Source: Coprococcus ammoniilyticus (GTDB taxonomy: Bacteria; Bacillota; Clostridia; Lachnospirales; Lachnospiraceae). Taken from it: a stretch of DNA of 64,000 nt. The notes below the pieces were generated by a model that ran no database searches, was not told the origin of the DNA, and worked only from the letters and a program-made list of their open reading frames with translations. Below are positions 15,025-23,765 of this stretch, one piece after another. Within the stretch, counting starts at the first letter, position 1. Each line of letters opens with the position of its first letter. The stretch covers positions 62,001-126,000 of the forward strand of contig NZ_JAOQJS010000002.1 in the NCBI RefSeq assembly GCF_025567345.1, given 5' to 3'. Position numbers and translations under genes: made by a program.

Positions 15025-16980
15025 ATGGTAAGACGACTAAAAGAAAACAAAGTTACAGGCATCCTGACGGCCTTGCTGGTTGGCATTGTTATGTTTGTAG
15101 GCATGGGAACAATGAAAGTAAATGCAACAGAATACAGGTCAGGAACGATTGATCCTACGACTCTACAGGTAGGGGATACGGTTTATGTAGGAGCTGAGTT
15201 GTCTCCAGACAAACAGATAGTAGTTTGCAAGCAATGTCATATGATCTGGATAACATACGGTGGCTCTTCGCAATATTGGATTGGAGACAGAATCAATTCT
15301 ATTGTAATGAGATCAGATGCACACAAAGATCATGCCGGTTATGTTGGATATAGTGAGTTTAATTTTTACTTCACAGGAGAATATTTACCTAGTAATACTC
15401 CATATACAGTTATGGGAAATTCAAATCTTGGATATACGATTAAATATAATACAAATGGTGGTAGTGCAATAGCGGATGCTGTTAAACAGACACATATACC
15501 GAGTACATTTCCAACAACGACCAAAGCTGGATATGATTTTATTGGCTGGTATACAGATGAAAATCTTACACAGCCGGTATCGCGAGAACTTTCAATATTT
15601 GAAGATATAACGTTGTATGCAAAGTGGTCGAAATCGAGTGTACACCAGCATACATTTTCTAATAGTTGGAGCAGTAATGCATATGGTCATTGGCATGCGG
15701 CAACCTGTGAACATAGTGATTTGAAGGAAGATTTCCAGGAACATTCTTATGGAACTGCAGGTGAAGCCAGATATACATGTTCAATCTGTAAGTATGTAGA
15801 TGCAGACAAGAAAGCTGCGGCAGATATCGTAGATGCGTCAAATACAGTATTAAAGGCAGATGAAGTGCAGGTCGGAGACAAGATTTATTTTGGTAATCAG
15901 TTATCGCCTAATAAATGGATCACTGTATGTAGGAAATGTCATATGATCTGGATCACATCTGCTGACTCTGATCCGGATAATATAGATGTAGGAATCAGTG
16001 ATGGAGATCAGAAGTGTTATGAGGTTGAGCAGACGGATGAACATAAAGACCATAAAGATGATGTTGGATATGCAGATTTTAATTGGTATACAACAAATTC
16101 AAATAGTCCATTAGAGAGAAATGTTCCATATACAGTTATCGAGAATGATAACCTTGGATATAAGATCACATATAACACAAATGGCGGAAGTGAAGTAACT
16201 GAAGCTGTACATCAAAAGAAGCTCCCGGATGTGCTTCCAACAACAAGTAAAGCTGGATATGAATTTGCAGGCTGGTATACAGACGAGGCACTCACAAAGG
16301 CGGCTATGCCGGGTAAAGCATTAACAGGAAATACAATTCTTTATGCTAAGTGGACGGTGAAGCAGTCCCCTGTTGTAAAAGCAAAACGGACAAAAGCAAA
16401 TGATCAGGCATTAAGTTCCAAGTTCAATATCACTACAGGAAAGCCGATTAAAGTAACATGGGGCAAGGTTGCAAAAGCAGATGGATATGATGTATATATG
16501 GCATATTGTAAGAAGGGAAAATACACCGTTGTTAAGTCTGTAAAATCTGCAAAGACCTTATCTGTGACGATCAATAAGCTGAATAAGAAGGCTGTAAATC
16601 AGAAAGATAATGTAAAATGTTATGTAGTTGCATATAAGAAGGTTGCCGGCAAGAAAGTGACCATCGGAAAATCCATTACAGGTCATGCGGTTGGCAAGAA
16701 GAATACGACTGTAACAGATGCCAAGAAGATTCAGATAAAGAAATCCGCTTACAGCCTGAAAAAGGGAAAAACAGCTAAGATAAAAGCAACTATTGTTAAA
16801 AAGAATAATAAACTTCCACTCTTTGGTCATACAGCAAAATTCAGATATGACACATCAAATAAAAAGGTAGCAACTGTATCCAAAGATGGCAAGATCACAG
16901 CAAAAGGAAAAGGCACCTGTTATGTATATATCTATGCAGTAAATGGATGCGCTAAGAAAGTAAAGGTAACAGTTAAATAA
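15025..16980 (+). CDS. Secreted surface protein with duplicated Cys and InlB-type repeats
   Basis: 651 aa. The signal peptide (residues 1-36, ending VNA-TEY) is followed by two copies of a module: a CKQCHMIWIT/CRKCHMIWIT segment, a polar region ending in a VGY-F-Y strand, and an InlB B-repeat (YNTNGGS...AGYDFIGWYTDENLT...LYAKW and its second copy). Between them lies a His/Cys-rich HTFSNSW...CSICKY segment. The C-terminus has an Fn3-like domain (TWGKVAKADGYDVYMAY) and a Lys-rich Ig-like domain ending CYVYIYAVNGCAKKVKVTVK. The same C-terminal pair ends the giant protein at 55136-62773. No LPXTG anchor is present; attachment may be through the basic domain. Adhesion or substrate binding is inferred only. 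Confidence 0.75.
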   Translation: MVRRLKENKVTGILTALLVGIVMFVGMGTMKVNATEYRSGTIDPTTLQVGDTVYVGAELSPDKQIVVCKQCHMIWITYGGSSQYWIGDRINSIVMRSDAHKDHAGYVGYSEFNFYFTGEYLPSNTPYTVMGNSNLGYTIKYNTNGGSAIADAVKQTHIPSTFPTTTKAGYDFIGWYTDENLTQPVSRELSIFEDITLYAKWSKSSVHQHTFSNSWSSNAYGHWHAATCEHSDLKEDFQEHSYGTAGEARYTCSICKYVDADKKAAADIVDASNTVLKADEVQVGDKIYFGNQLSPNKWITVCRKCHMIWITSADSDPDNIDVGISDGDQKCYEVEQTDEHKDHKDDVGYADFNWYTTNSNSPLERNVPYTVIENDNLGYKITYNTNGGSEVTEAVHQKKLPDVLPTTSKAGYEFAGWYTDEALTKAAMPGKALTGNTILYAKWTVKQSPVVKAKRTKANDQALSSKFNITTGKPIKVTWGKVAKADGYDVYMAYCKKGKYTVVKSVKSAKTLSVTINKLNKKAVNQKDNVKCYVVAYKKVAGKKVTIGKSITGHAVGKKNTTVTDAKKIQIKKSAYSLKKGKTAKIKATIVKKNNKLPLFGHTAKFRYDTSNKKVATVSKDGKITAKGKGTCYVYIYAVNGCAKKVKVTVK

Positions 16981-17083
16981 AAGTAAATAGAAAGAAGTTG
17001 TAAATTCGGCAGTGGCTTGGATGGACAGTAGTCTGAGACCACTGCTGATAAATGTTTCTGATAAATATTTCTAAAATAAGATG

Positions 17084-17112
17084 TTGACACGCATGGTTAC
17101 ATTTGATAATAT
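17084..17112 (+). promoter_or_regulatory. Promoter of the riboswitch-controlled operon
   Basis: TTGACA at 17084-17089, a 17-nt spacer and TAATAT at 17107-17112. Initiation about 7 nt downstream places the whole aptamer in the leader. The stretch 16981-17083 before it holds only a GCAGTGG/CCACTGC hairpin (17010-17045) without a T-run. Confidence 0.7.
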
Positions 17113-17132
17113 TTATCGAGTAACTTAATATT

Positions 17133-17229
17133 CCATGAGGGAGTAGTTAGCGCGAAAGTGTGATTTGTCAACATTCTGATTATAATAAGAGAGTATAATC
17201 TGGCAAATCTTAAATAATGAGACTCATGT
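17133..17229 (+). ncRNA. yybP-ykoY type manganese riboswitch aptamer
   Basis: P1 is CATGAG (17134-17139) with CTCATG (17223-17228). The 5' side continues into GAGGGAGTAG, matching the conserved GGGGAGUAG loop of this class. P2 is GCGC-GAAA-GTGT. A long arm pairs ATTTGTCA with TGGCAAAT and contains a GATTATA/TATAATC hairpin. The 3' side returns as AATGAGAC, the place of the conserved AAGACC-like metal loop. Members of this class sense Mn2+ and often precede TMEM165/GDT1, MntP, TerC-like or P-type ATPase genes. A GDT1 family gene is in the operon here. The call rests on motif and fold drawn by eye. Confidence 0.78.
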
Positions 17230-17291
17230 ATATCGATTAACAGCTTGTGTAATATACACCGGCGGATAATTGATATACATGAGTCTTTTTT
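17221..17291 (+). terminator. Riboswitch expression platform (terminator)
   Basis: A 19-bp stem (17221-17239 with 17267-17285, one G-U) enclosing a GTGTA/TACAC hairpin and followed by TTTTTT. The 5' arm begins GACTCATG and so reuses the 3' strand of aptamer P1. P1 and the terminator are mutually exclusive, so ligand-stabilised P1 would allow read-through. Confidence 0.88.
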
Positions 17292-17368
17292 AATCTGTCG
17301 GACATACTTTATAGTAGTAGACAGTTCGGCTGACATCACTGGTATGGATAGAGAAAAAGGAGAATAAT

Positions 17369-18370
17369 ATGGAAAAATTCATTAACAACGCCCCGTTTGC
17401 TCTTGTAATTGTAATTCTTGTGATCGGTTTTGTACTGCTGATCAAAGGAGCGGATTTTTTTGTAGAGGGAAGCTCGAGTGTAGCAAAGAGACTGCATGTT
17501 CCATCTATAATTATTGGACTTACAATCGTTGCGATGGGAACATCACTTCCGGAAACAGCGGTCAGTGTATCAGCATCAATAGCAGGCAATAATGAACTTG
17601 CAGTTAGTAATGTAGTTGGTTCTAATATTTTTAATCTGATGGTTGTTATCGGAGTATGTGCAATATTAGCCACAGTAAATGTTGCAGGAGAAACGATAAA
17701 GAGAGATATTCCGCTTTCACTTATATGTGCCGGACTCTTAATGCTTTTAGGAATAATCGGCCTTGGAGACAAAACAGGCATGACGTTGGGACATATGGAT
17801 GGTGCTATATTTATTGGTTTATTTGCAGGATACATTTTTTACATGATCAGGATTGCATTAAAGGCCAACAAAGAAGGAAAGAAAGTTGAGATTGAAGGTG
17901 GCTCGGATGAGGAAATTAAGCTTGTATCCGTTCCGGTCAGTATTCTGTTTATCGTTGGCGGAGCAATAGCGATTGCAGTCGGAGGGGATGTGACCGTTGA
18001 TGCGGCATCAAGAATTGCAAGTGATCTCGGAATGAGTCAGACACTGATCGGACTTACAATCGTTTCGATAGGCACGTCACTCCCGGAGCTTGTGACCTCA
18101 ATTGTTGCAGCCAGAAAGAATGAAGTTGATATGGCGCTTGGTAACGCGATCGGTTCAAATATATTTAACATACTTATGGTACTTGGTATTGCATCAGTAA
18201 TCAGTCCGATCAGTATAATCAGAGAGAATATTATTGATCTGTGTGTACTGGTTGCATTTACTGTGTGTGTATGGATATTCGCAGGGACAAAGAAGAAAAT
18301 CGGAAGAATCGAAGGTTTGTGTATGGTTGCTCTCTATGCAGTATATGCAGTTTATATTGTAATAAGATAA
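17369..18370 (+). CDS. CaCA family sodium/calcium-type antiporter (YrbG-like)
   Basis: 333-aa integral membrane protein with about ten TM segments in two inverted halves. Both alpha repeats are visible: MGTSLPETAVSVSAS with GSNIFNLMVVIG (first half), and IGTSLPELVTSIVA with GSNIFNILMVLG (second half). Family members exchange Ca2+ or related cations for Na+ or H+. Its place directly behind a predicted Mn2+ riboswitch suggests Mn2+ (or Ca2+/Mn2+) export. The start follows AAAAAGGAG. It is followed after 15 nt by the GDT1 gene. Confidence 0.88.
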   Translation: MEKFINNAPFALVIVILVIGFVLLIKGADFFVEGSSSVAKRLHVPSIIIGLTIVAMGTSLPETAVSVSASIAGNNELAVSNVVGSNIFNLMVVIGVCAILATVNVAGETIKRDIPLSLICAGLLMLLGIIGLGDKTGMTLGHMDGAIFIGLFAGYIFYMIRIALKANKEGKKVEIEGGSDEEIKLVSVPVSILFIVGGAIAIAVGGDVTVDAASRIASDLGMSQTLIGLTIVSIGTSLPELVTSIVAARKNEVDMALGNAIGSNIFNILMVLGIASVISPISIIRENIIDLCVLVAFTVCVWIFAGTKKKIGRIEGLCMVALYAVYAVYIVIR

Positions 18371-18385
18371 ATGAGGGTATAACAA

Positions 18386-19087
18386 ATGATATTATTTTTA
18401 AAGGTATTTTTTATGGAATTCATAGCGGAGATGGGAGATAAGACACAGCTTATGTTGATTGCTCTTACGTCTAAGTACAAATTAAAAGATATCATATTAG
18501 GAACTGCTGCTGCAATTCTTGTACTGAATGGTCTGGCGGTTCTTGCAGGTGGACTTGTCAGCGAATTTGTTCCGGAATGGCTCATTAAGAATATTGCAGC
18601 ACTTGCATTTCTTTACTTCGCAGCATCAACGATTTCCGATGACGACGAAGAGGAAGAAGAAAACGGAAGATCAAAGATCGAGTTTGCGCCATTGGCTGTT
18701 TTCTGTATATTTTTTGTAGCTGAGCTTGGAGATAAGACTCAGCTTACCGCTATAACATTTGGTGCGAATGAAGGTATGGGGGCAGCACTTATTATATGGA
18801 TCGGTTGTTCGCTCGGATTATTTGCAGCGGACATTCTTGGAATGCTGATCGGTTATCTCTTAAAGAGCAAAACTCCGGATGGACTGCTTAATACACTGGC
18901 ATTTGTGATATTCTCGATATTTGGTGTGTATACACTTTATCAGGGCCTTAAGCTCATCTCTTCAAGTGTTTGCCGGATTCCGGTACTGCTGATACTTATA
19001 GCTGTAGTCGTTGTATTTGCGGGCTTATGTGCATTCCTTTTCGTACGGCGAAAAAAGAAAAAAAGAAAAAATACAGGAAACGAATAG
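18386..19087 (+). CDS. TMEM165/GDT1 (UPF0016) family cation transporter
   Basis: 233 aa. Two copies of the family motif E-x-G-D-K-T are present: EMGDKTQ (residues 15-21) and ELGDKTQ (about residue 113), each inside a three-helix hydrophobic block, separated by an acidic linker (DDDEEEEEN). A seventh hydrophobic helix and a strongly basic tail (RRKKKKRKN) end the protein. Bacterial relatives such as MneA export Mn2+, and this family is a known partner of the yybP-ykoY riboswitch. It is second gene of the operon. Confidence 0.9.
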   Translation: MILFLKVFFMEFIAEMGDKTQLMLIALTSKYKLKDIILGTAAAILVLNGLAVLAGGLVSEFVPEWLIKNIAALAFLYFAASTISDDDEEEEENGRSKIEFAPLAVFCIFFVAELGDKTQLTAITFGANEGMGAALIIWIGCSLGLFAADILGMLIGYLLKSKTPDGLLNTLAFVIFSIFGVYTLYQGLKLISSSVCRIPVLLILIAVVVVFAGLCAFLFVRRKKKKRKNTGNE

Positions 19088-19269
19088 AATACAAATCTCA
19101 TTTCATTAAATAAATAGTCTGGATGTCAACGATAAGATTAACAATTCTGATAGATTATTGCGTGAAATAGTAGAAATAGTGCCATTTTTGTTTGATATTA
19201 TACAAGAAACACATAAAGATATATCGTATTATTGATAATATATGTTATATTTGTATGTAAGGAGAAAAC

Positions 19270-20592
19270 ATGATGGTTGAAAGGAAAACATTATCGCAAT
19301 TATCTGTGCCAATATGTCTGGAAACTTTATTCTATATGCTTTCAGGGATGGTTGATACACTTATGTTATCATCTGTAAGTGATCAGGCTGTGGGAGCAGT
19401 GGGAACAGCAAATACTTATATAGGTGTTTTCATTGTTATGTTTGGAGTGATATCATCGGGTATGATAGCTGTTATGTCACAAAATATCGGAGCGGGAAGA
19501 CCCGGGATAGCATATCAGGCCAGACAGCTTGGACTTATGTTTAATGCGTTCATAGGTATTCTGATGTCTGTTGTTCTTGCAATTTTTTCCGGTAGAATAC
19601 TTAGAATAGTAAGTATTGCTCCTGCTTTGTTTGAACCGGCTGAAACATACCTCAAAATTGTTGGTGGAACATGTTTTTTAAATGCGATTATTCCTATTTT
19701 TTCCAGTTATTTGAGAGTATTTGGATATACAAAGCATTCCCTGATAGGAACTATTGTTGGAAATGTTCTTAATATAATACTAAATTCGGTATTCTTATTT
19801 GTATTTAACTGGGGAGTAATGGGAGTTGCCGTTGCCACGGTTATTTCAAGGGTTGTAAATCTTGTTATTGTAGCGGTGATGGGCGCTGTACTTATAAAAG
19901 CAAAACAAAGTCCTGATCGTATTTTGCCGCGAAAGATACTTGCGCAGATTGTTAAAATAGGTTTTCCTTCTGCATTTGAAACAGCACTTTATAATATAGC
20001 AATGACATTTATAGTGCGTTTTATGAATCAGATGGATGCGAACGGAATGAATGTCACAGCTCGTTCGTATGCTATGCAGATAGCAAATTTCTCATATTGT
20101 GCAGGAGCTGCACTGGCACAGGCTAATGCTATTATGACAGGCTGGAGAATCGGAGCAAAGGAGTTTGAAGAATGTGACAGGGGTATAAAAAAAGCAGAGA
20201 TATATGGCCTTGTAATAGCCACATGCTTCTCTGTGACATTTGCACTGTCCGGACACATTATAGTGCATATATTTACGGATGATGCACAGATGATAAGTCT
20301 TGTTGTAAAATTGTTAATAATAGATATATTCCTTGAACTTGGAAGGGTGACAAATCTTGTGTATAGTCAGGCGCTAAAAACCAGTGGAGATGCAGTTTTT
20401 CCGGTTATAATGGGTGCAATTTTCATGTATCTGTTTGCGGTTGGTGGTACATATTTTCTTGGAATACATTTGGGCTTTCTGGCGGTAGGAGCATATATTG
20501 CCATGGCAGGTGATGAATGTGCGAGAGCTGTTGGAATGGTGCTTCGATGGAAAAGCGGAAAATGGAAAAGTAAGAGTCTTATAGAACTATAG
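19270..20592 (+). CDS. MATE family efflux transporter
   Basis: 440 aa with about twelve TM helices in two homologous halves; a cation-coupled exporter of drugs or metabolites. The start is behind AAGGAG; ATG 19273 is an alternative. Only 8 nt separate it from the AraC-type regulator, so the two form an operon. This begins an AT-rich accessory stretch. The 180-nt gap before it contains AT-rich sequence without a clear promoter. Confidence 0.9.
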   Translation: MMVERKTLSQLSVPICLETLFYMLSGMVDTLMLSSVSDQAVGAVGTANTYIGVFIVMFGVISSGMIAVMSQNIGAGRPGIAYQARQLGLMFNAFIGILMSVVLAIFSGRILRIVSIAPALFEPAETYLKIVGGTCFLNAIIPIFSSYLRVFGYTKHSLIGTIVGNVLNIILNSVFLFVFNWGVMGVAVATVISRVVNLVIVAVMGAVLIKAKQSPDRILPRKILAQIVKIGFPSAFETALYNIAMTFIVRFMNQMDANGMNVTARSYAMQIANFSYCAGAALAQANAIMTGWRIGAKEFEECDRGIKKAEIYGLVIATCFSVTFALSGHIIVHIFTDDAQMISLVVKLLIIDIFLELGRVTNLVYSQALKTSGDAVFPVIMGAIFMYLFAVGGTYFLGIHLGFLAVGAYIAMAGDECARAVGMVLRWKSGKWKSKSLIEL

Positions 20593-20600
20593 GAGAGATT

Positions 20601-21470
20601 ATGTATTTTGAATTAAAGGAAAATAAACCACATGGTACAAAGGATGATCCGTTCAGTACATATCATATAGAGAATGCGGGTCAGTCCTTTCAGATACCGG
20701 TACATTGGCATGATGAATTCGAAATTATATATGTAAAAAGTGGTTTTTTGACTGTAAATATATCAGGAGAGAACTATATCGGGAAACCCGGGGATGCCTT
20801 CGTTGTATCACCGGGCAATCTGCATTTTATGGGTTCAAAGACCGGTACTGTAGATTATTTTACTTTTCTTTTCCCATTGAAATATATATCATTTTATACA
20901 GATGATATACTAGATGATAGATTACTTGAGCCGTTAGAGAGTGGTCGCCTGATGATAAGTCCCAGTGTAAAAGATACGATAAAAGAATTGTGTGAGCAGT
21001 TAATTGAGATATATAAAACAAAAAAGAGTGAAAGAGAGTTGAACATAGCGACGCAGATAAAGACCAAAATAATTCTTTTACAATTTATTCTTGAAATGTG
21101 GGAAAAGGGATTTATAGTAGAAAATAACACAAGTGGTAGAAATATTGTAGAAAAAGAAATGGTCTCGTATATACAGCAGAATTTTACAGGAAAAATATCA
21201 TTAAGAGAATTTGGGGAGCAATTTCATCTTTCTGAAAAATATATATCCAGATATTTTAAGGAGCATTTTCATATTACACTTTCACAATATGTGGCGTATT
21301 TACGGTTAGAGTATGCAAAACAGCTGTTGCAAGACACTGATATTTCTGTTACAGAGGCAGCAATGCGGAGTGGTTATCAAAATATAAGCTATTTTATCAG
21401 AAGTTTTAAAAAAACATACGGAGTTTCTCCGTTAAAATACAGAAAAAAGCAAGTTGACTGTATGCAATAA
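20601..21470 (+). CDS. AraC family transcriptional regulator with cupin sensor
   Basis: 289 aa. Residues 20-110 form an AraC-type cupin (HWHDEFEIIYVKSG, GKPGDAFVVSPG). Residues 185-285 form two helix-turn-helix motifs (ISLREFGEQFHLSEKYISRYFKE and ISVTEAAMRSGYQNISYFIRSFKK), ending YGVSPLKYR. It probably controls the flanking MATE genes in response to a small ligand. It is translated just after MATE 1 (GGAGAG site) and 63 nt before MATE 2. Confidence 0.9.
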   Translation: MYFELKENKPHGTKDDPFSTYHIENAGQSFQIPVHWHDEFEIIYVKSGFLTVNISGENYIGKPGDAFVVSPGNLHFMGSKTGTVDYFTFLFPLKYISFYTDDILDDRLLEPLESGRLMISPSVKDTIKELCEQLIEIYKTKKSERELNIATQIKTKIILLQFILEMWEKGFIVENNTSGRNIVEKEMVSYIQQNFTGKISLREFGEQFHLSEKYISRYFKEHFHITLSQYVAYLRLEYAKQLLQDTDISVTEAAMRSGYQNISYFIRSFKKTYGVSPLKYRKKQVDCMQ

Positions 21471-21533
21471 CATTGTATTGGCTGCGTTAGCTCTGATTTT
21501 GTAACGTTTTACGTTTTATGGAGGAAAATGATA

Positions 21534-22877
21534 ATGTCAAAAGATGAATATTTAATTACAGATGCCCCTATAAAAGCACTGACTGTATTTGCAATGCCTA
21601 TGATTCTGGGTAGCTTCTTTCAACAGGTATACAATATGGCAGATTCAATCATTGTTGGTCAGTATGTCGGTGCTCCTGCACTTGCGGCAGTTGGCGCCTG
21701 TGCCGCACTGACAAATGTTTTTATCTGTATAGCACTCGGTGCCGGGGTAGGGGCGGGGGTGCTCGTAAGTCGCTATTTTGGTGCCCAAGATTATAGCAAA
21801 ATGAAAACTATTGTATCAACATCCTTGATCAGCTTTTTGATTTTAAGCGTACTTTTGGGTATCTTCGGTTTTTGTTTTTCTCGCTTTATGATGACTGCAT
21901 TACAAACACCTGCTGATATACTGGAGGAAGCAGTGTTGTATCTTCGCGTTTATTTTGTGGGATTTCCGTTTTTGTTTATGTATAACATTCTTTCAACGAT
22001 GTTTAACTCAATCGGTGAATCGAAGATTCCGTTAGGCCTTTTGATAGTTTCTTCTATTTTGAATATTTTTATGGACATTTGGCTGGTGGCCGGTCTTGGT
22101 CTGGGTGTGTTCGGGGCCGCTCTCGCAACTCTTATTGCACAGGGAATTTCCGCCGTGTTCTCGCTTTTGATTTTCTTTAGCCGGATGCGTCGATATAAAA
22201 GTCCCTTTAACTGGTTTGACAGGCAGGAACTATCTTCTATGCTTCAAATTGCCGTTCCGTCTGTTCTGCAGCAGTCTACAGTGTCAATTGGTATGATGAT
22301 CGTACAGGCTGTTGTAAATCCATTCGGCACGCAGGCGCTTGCAGGTTATGCAGCAACGATGAGAGTAGAGAATGTTTTTTCATTGATATTCGTATCCATT
22401 GGTAATGCAGTTTCACCATATGTTTCCCAGAACTATGGTGCAAAGAAAATTGAACGTATCAAAAAAGGATATCATGCTGCGTTGGTGTTGGATGTATGTT
22501 TTGCAGTGCTTGCTTTTGTAGTTATTGAAACACTGCACACACAAATTTCTTCGCTATTTCTTGGTAAAGATGGAACTGCTTTGGCGTATCAGGTGTCTGG
22601 TGATTATATGAGATGGCTTGGTTATTTTTTCATTTTTATGGGTATTAAGATGGCAACTGACGGAGTCCTTCGCGGACTTGGAATTATGCGTCCGTTTCTC
22701 ATTGCAAATATGGTAAACCTTGCGATACGCTTGTCGGTTGCATTGATTTTTGCACCCCGTTTCGGTATTGCGTTTGTCTGGCTTGCTGTACCGGCCGGCT
22801 GGCTTGCAAACTTTCTGATTTCGTATGTGGCACTTAGAAAAAGCTGGAGAATTCAACTAAAATTATACAGCAATTAA
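21534..22877 (+). CDS. MATE family efflux transporter (second)
   Basis: 447 aa, about twelve TM helices, with the MATE hallmarks MPMILGSFFQQVYNMADSII and ALGAGVGAGVLVSRYFGA. GGAGG at 21520-21524 fits the ATG at 21534 better than the one at 21528. It uses more GC-ending codons than the first MATE and is not close to it in sequence, so it was probably acquired separately rather than duplicated. It is likely co-regulated by the upstream AraC protein. Confidence 0.9.
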   Translation: MSKDEYLITDAPIKALTVFAMPMILGSFFQQVYNMADSIIVGQYVGAPALAAVGACAALTNVFICIALGAGVGAGVLVSRYFGAQDYSKMKTIVSTSLISFLILSVLLGIFGFCFSRFMMTALQTPADILEEAVLYLRVYFVGFPFLFMYNILSTMFNSIGESKIPLGLLIVSSILNIFMDIWLVAGLGLGVFGAALATLIAQGISAVFSLLIFFSRMRRYKSPFNWFDRQELSSMLQIAVPSVLQQSTVSIGMMIVQAVVNPFGTQALAGYAATMRVENVFSLIFVSIGNAVSPYVSQNYGAKKIERIKKGYHAALVLDVCFAVLAFVVIETLHTQISSLFLGKDGTALAYQVSGDYMRWLGYFFIFMGIKMATDGVLRGLGIMRPFLIANMVNLAIRLSVALIFAPRFGIAFVWLAVPAGWLANFLISYVALRKSWRIQLKLYSN

Positions 22878-23061
22878 TAAAGGAAAGAAGTTGGAATGAT
22901 ATAAAAGAATTTGAGTGATTAAAATCAATTTACACGTTTGTAAGAGATGAAGATCATAGAGTGTGGTTTTGTCAGTTTACATAGCATAAATCTCAATTAG
23001 TTTTATTGCTTTTTTCTTGATAATTACATATAATGTAAACGAGCAAGTACACTTGCTTGAT

Positions 23062-23133
23062 TTAAGTGCGTTGCTACTTTGAGTGCAAACCTTTAATTTA
23101 AGTGCTTTGCAGCTTAAAATGCGAATTGTTAAT
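23062..23133 (+). repeat. Two 36-nt imperfect tandem repeats
   Basis: Units 23062-23097 and 23098-23133 both start TTAAGTGC and end TTAAT, with diverged middles. They lie in the 309-nt gap after MATE 2, beside a GCAAGTACACTTGC hairpin (23043-23056). No spacer structure, so not CRISPR. Nothing else is seen in the gap. Confidence 0.6.
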
Positions 23134-23186
23134 TTCAGGGAGATAAGATGATTAGCTCCCTGTTTTGCTATACTATGGAGATAAAA

Positions 23187-23682
23187 ATGAAAAACAAATC
23201 GGTGAATGCGTTCTATACGGCTGAGATTTTAGCACTTGTAGTTGCTTTGATTTTCTTTGCGGCCGGGTATGCCGAAGGTGGTCGGATATGCCTGTAAGAA
23301 GAATCATACAAAAGGAACTGTAACATATCAAAGTTCTCGGCAGAGCTCCAATCATGTCAAGGTACATAGCGGAAATGATGTCAGAAATTACAAATCACGT
23401 TATGGGAAAGGCATCCGGTCAACTTATACGGTGCTGCAGATTAAGGCGAATTCGCCTGTCAATGGTGCCGATGTGTTCTGGTATGAGGAAAATTGCAGCA
23501 CTCTGGGCAGTAAGAATGTTTATATAGGCTATAATGATAATTCCATGTTGGTCTTATCACAGTTTGAACTGGTAATGACGATTATAAGCGGTGCATTTTT
23601 ATTATTACATGCAGTTTCTGCGCTGTTAATCAGTAAGAAAAATTCATATGGAGGGAAGCTTTTCTGGTTTTTTAAATTTTGA
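23187..23682 (+). pseudogene. Frameshifted two-TM hypothetical protein
   Basis: An ATG at 23187 with a GGAG site gives MKNKSVNAFYTAEILALVV, a first TM segment, and stops at 23297 after 36 codons. The +1 frame from about 23262 carries on as VVGYACKKNHTKG, an extracellular-type domain with NVYIGYND, then a second TM segment (LVMTIISGAFLLLHAVSALL) and stop at 23682. Together they would make a plausible protein of about 165 aa. A single indel near 23262-23280 explains the split. I do not recognise the family. A sequencing error is possible. Confidence 0.5.
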
Positions 23683-23765
23683 CCAATCCTGCCGGAAGTC
23701 ATTTTATATTATGACAGAATTAAGTTGATAAAACAGAAAAATTAGAAATTTTAGAGGTATAAAGA

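Noticed and set aside
17008..17047. Terminator after the 651-aa surface protein
   Set aside because: GCAGTGG/CCACTGC hairpin has a long loop and no T-run.
23062..23133. CRISPR array
   Set aside because: Only two adjacent 36-nt units with no spacers and no cas genes; tandem repeat only. The same holds for 54608-54711.
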